The translations under genes and the position numbers were made by a program. The notes under the pieces were generated by a model. The model worked only from the letters and a program-made list of their open reading frames with translations. It did no database searches and had not been told where the DNA came from. Shown here piece by piece: positions 62,360 to 63,969 of a stretch of 63,969 nt of DNA (positions are counted from its first letter, which is position 1; the number at the start of each line of letters is the position of its first letter). Location: positions 1-63,969 of the forward strand of contig UBTA01000045.1 in assembly GCA_900468065.1 (NCBI GenBank), given 5' to 3'. This DNA comes from Hyphomicrobiales bacterium. GTDB lineage: Bacteria > Pseudomonadota > Alphaproteobacteria > Rhizobiales > Rhizobiaceae.

Positions 62360-63295
62360 ATGGGTAGTAGACGAAAGCTTCCGCCTCTGACGGCTTTGAC
62401 CGCATTTGAATCCGCCGCGCGTCTTGCGAGCTTTACAAAGGCCGCCAATGAGTTAGGCGTAACACAGGCGGCCATCAGTCGGCAGATACATCTGCTTGAG
62501 GCCTATCTCGGCTTCGCGCTTTTCATCCGGGGCCATCGCAAAGTCGAATTGACCGACAAAGGTAGAGTGCTCGCACTGGCCAGCCAGGATGCGTTTGACA
62601 TAATCGCGTCGTCGGTCTCAGAAGTGACAAGCGATGCTCAGGACGTCGATTTGACGATCGCCGCAACTGTCGCTTTCTCCCACTTCTGGCTACTGCCGAG
62701 AATTTCCGAATTTTCGCGAAACCACCCCGGCATCAATGTCAGAATTTTGACCCAGGATAACTTTCCCAATATCGAGTCGAGTGACATCGACATCGCTATC
62801 CGTTTCGGAAGCGGAATGTGGGCTGATGGGCAGGCCAGCGTCCTTTTCGAGGACGAAGTTTTTCCAGTATGCAGCTCGAATTTCGCGCTAAACTCGGGAA
62901 ATATCGAGATACCGCGCGATCTTCTCGCCTATCCGTTGATATCGTACACGGCGGATGACCCAACCTGGACGGGGTGGAGCGAATGGCTGGCCGCGTTCGG
63001 TGTCGAATTACCGAAGAGAAAATCCGGCCTGCGGTGCAGTTTCTATACAGAGGCGATATACGCGGCTCTCAACGGACAGGGCATAACGCTCGGTTGGCGA
63101 CGCCTCGTCGAGGACCTGCTCGTTCAAGGGCGGCTCATTCAGTTGACTGATTCGACGGTGAAAACTAGAAATGCCTATTTCGCCGTCGTTCCGAAACGAC
63201 GGCGTCAAACTGAAGCAGCTCAGCTCTTTCAGATGTGGCTGACAGAGACCGCAGAACAACTCGCATATCCTGATCAGGCAACCTCAGCTGGATGA
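62360..63295 (+). CDS. LysR-family regulator, GcvA type
   Basis: 311 residues. The HTH is ALTAFESAARLASFTKAANE and VTQAAISRQIHLLEAYLG. The effector domain includes AFSHFWLLPRISEFSRNHPG and GSGMWADGQASVLFEDEVFP. It is divergent from gbcAB across 134 bp, an arrangement typical of a LysR regulator with its target operon. The control region is AT-rich with ATTGTAATT-like sequence near 62290. Confidence 0.88.
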   Translation: MGSRRKLPPLTALTAFESAARLASFTKAANELGVTQAAISRQIHLLEAYLGFALFIRGHRKVELTDKGRVLALASQDAFDIIASSVSEVTSDAQDVDLTIAATVAFSHFWLLPRISEFSRNHPGINVRILTQDNFPNIESSDIDIAIRFGSGMWADGQASVLFEDEVFPVCSSNFALNSGNIEIPRDLLAYPLISYTADDPTWTGWSEWLAAFGVELPKRKSGLRCSFYTEAIYAALNGQGITLGWRRLVEDLLVQGRLIQLTDSTVKTRNAYFAVVPKRRRQTEAAQLFQMWLTETAEQLAYPDQATSAG

Positions 63296-63438
63296 CGACT
63301 CCACCATAATCTTCGTCGCCATCGTTGCATGAGACAATCCCCTGATGGACAACCGCTTGACGGACAGACGCCACGCCTTGAAAAGACGCGGCGCCCATTG
63401 AGCGATCTGGAAATCGGTGCCGCAGCCGCCGTCTCCCG

Positions 63439-63969
63439 TTAGTAGATCACCACGCTGCGGATGCTTTCGCCGGCATGCATCAGATCGAAGCCCTTGTTGA
63501 TATCGTCGAGCGGCATCGTGTGGGTGATCATCGGATCGATCTGAATCTTGCCTTCCATGTACCATTCGACGATCTTCGGCACGTCGGTGCGGCCGCGCGC
63601 GCCGCCAAAGGCGGTGCCCATCCAGTTGCGGCCGGTGACCAGCTGGAACGGGCGGGTGGAGATTTCCTGGCCAGCGCCGGCAACGCCGATGATGACCGAT
63701 TTGCCCCAGCCGCGATGCGAACTCTCCAGAGCCTGACGCATCACCTTGGTATTGCCGGTGCAGTCGAAAGTGTAGTCGGCGCCGCCAATGGTGTCGCCGT
63801 TGCGCTTGGTCAGGTTGACCAGATAGGGGACGATATCGTCGCCGACTTCCTTCGGATTGACGAAATGCGTCATGCCGAATTTTTCGCCCCAGGCTTTGCG
63901 GTCATTGTTGATATCGACGCCGATGATCATGTCGGCACCGGCAAGGCGCAGGCCCTGCAGCACGTTCAG
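63439..63969 (-). CDS. S-(hydroxymethyl)glutathione dehydrogenase, 3' part (runs off the window)
   Basis: The last 174 or more residues of a class III alcohol dehydrogenase: MIIGVDINNDRKAWGEKFGM, HFVNPKEVG, DYTFDCTGNTKVMRQALESSH and RPFQLVTGRNWMGTAFGGARG, ending in ESIRSVVIY. The N-terminal catalytic zinc region lies outside the window. It oxidises the glutathione adduct of formaldehyde, so it can remove formaldehyde from the neighbouring gbcAB step. The convergent LysR gene ends 144 bp away. Confidence 0.9.
   Translation of the reverse strand: MNVLQGLRLAGADMIIGVDINNDRKAWGEKFGMTHFVNPKEVGDDIVPYLVNLTKRNGDTIGGADYTFDCTGNTKVMRQALESSHRGWGKSVIIGVAGAGQEISTRPFQLVTGRNWMGTAFGGARGRTDVPKIVEWYMEGKIQIDPMITHTMPLDDINKGFDLMHAGESIRSVVIY

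Overview
The window looks like an accessory replicon (plasmid or chromid) or genomic-island stretch of an alphaproteobacterium of the Rhizobiaceae (Rhizobium/Agrobacterium/Sinorhizobium type). The grounds are the protein families: FixJ-type regulator with a multi-PAS kinase, BA14K and SyrB-like small proteins, a pRiA4b ORF-3-like relic, DUF932, many LysR/GntR regulators and one importer operon after another. I see no rRNA, tRNA, CRISPR array, replication origin or intact insertion sequence. Species cannot be named from this sequence.

Layout. 0-10.3 kb: a decayed copy of a PAS sensor kinase, a small co-directional set of stress or detoxification enzymes (alpha/beta hydrolase, exported metallo-beta-lactamase-fold hydrolase, PPOX-class flavoprotein, DUF1348 protein, GNAT), relics of a class I fructose-bisphosphate aldolase and of pRiA4b ORF-3, the intact PAS kinase with its FixJ-family regulator, an isochorismatase-family hydrolase and a frameshifted XapX gene. 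10.4-18.6 kb: a signalling cluster with a SyrB-like fragment, a REC-HK-REC hybrid kinase, and a very large HAMP-array hybrid kinase (11 tandem 92-residue repeats) whose receiver tail is broken by a frameshift. 19.6-22.4 kb: a BA14K protein, a small conserved-looking ORF and a group of relics (Gfo/Idh oxidoreductase, ParDE-like toxin-antitoxin, unknown ORF, LysR).

22.9-32.3 kb: a nine-gene operon with an SDR, a PotABCD-like ABC importer, a histidinol-dehydrogenase paralogue with altered metal ligands, a zinc alcohol dehydrogenase, a HutC-type GntR regulator and an aminoglycoside-phosphotransferase-fold protein. It reads as an uncharacterised catabolic pathway for a small polar alcohol or polyol, with a HutC-type operator upstream. 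32.6-40.6 kb: an AI-2 uptake and processing locus, lsrACDB divergent from lsrR-lsrK-lsrG, without lsrF or luxS in view. This suggests scavenging of autoinducer-2 made by other bacteria. 40.9-47.7 kb: an amino-acid-type ABC importer, a DadA-like oxidase and ethanolamine ammonia-lyase (eutB and a frameshifted eutC), divergent from a FadR-type GntR regulator.

48-52 kb is decayed again: a DUF932 relic, one intact secreted orphan protein, a LysR relic and an amino-acid ABC ATPase relic. 52-59 kb: a LysR gene convergent with a sugar-acid-type operon (SAF-domain dehydrogenase, ABM monooxygenase, GarR-like dehydrogenase, TRAP transporter, gluconokinase). 59.5-64 kb: an XRE relic, glycine-betaine demethylase genes gbcA and gbcB divergent from a GcvA-like LysR gene, and the 3' part of a glutathione-dependent formaldehyde dehydrogenase that could remove the formaldehyde released by GbcAB.

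Overall, intact transporter-plus-catabolism operons, each with its own regulator, alternate with dense pseudogene patches, as expected of a replicon that gains and loses niche functions. All identifications come from reading translated sequence by eye; no database search was run.
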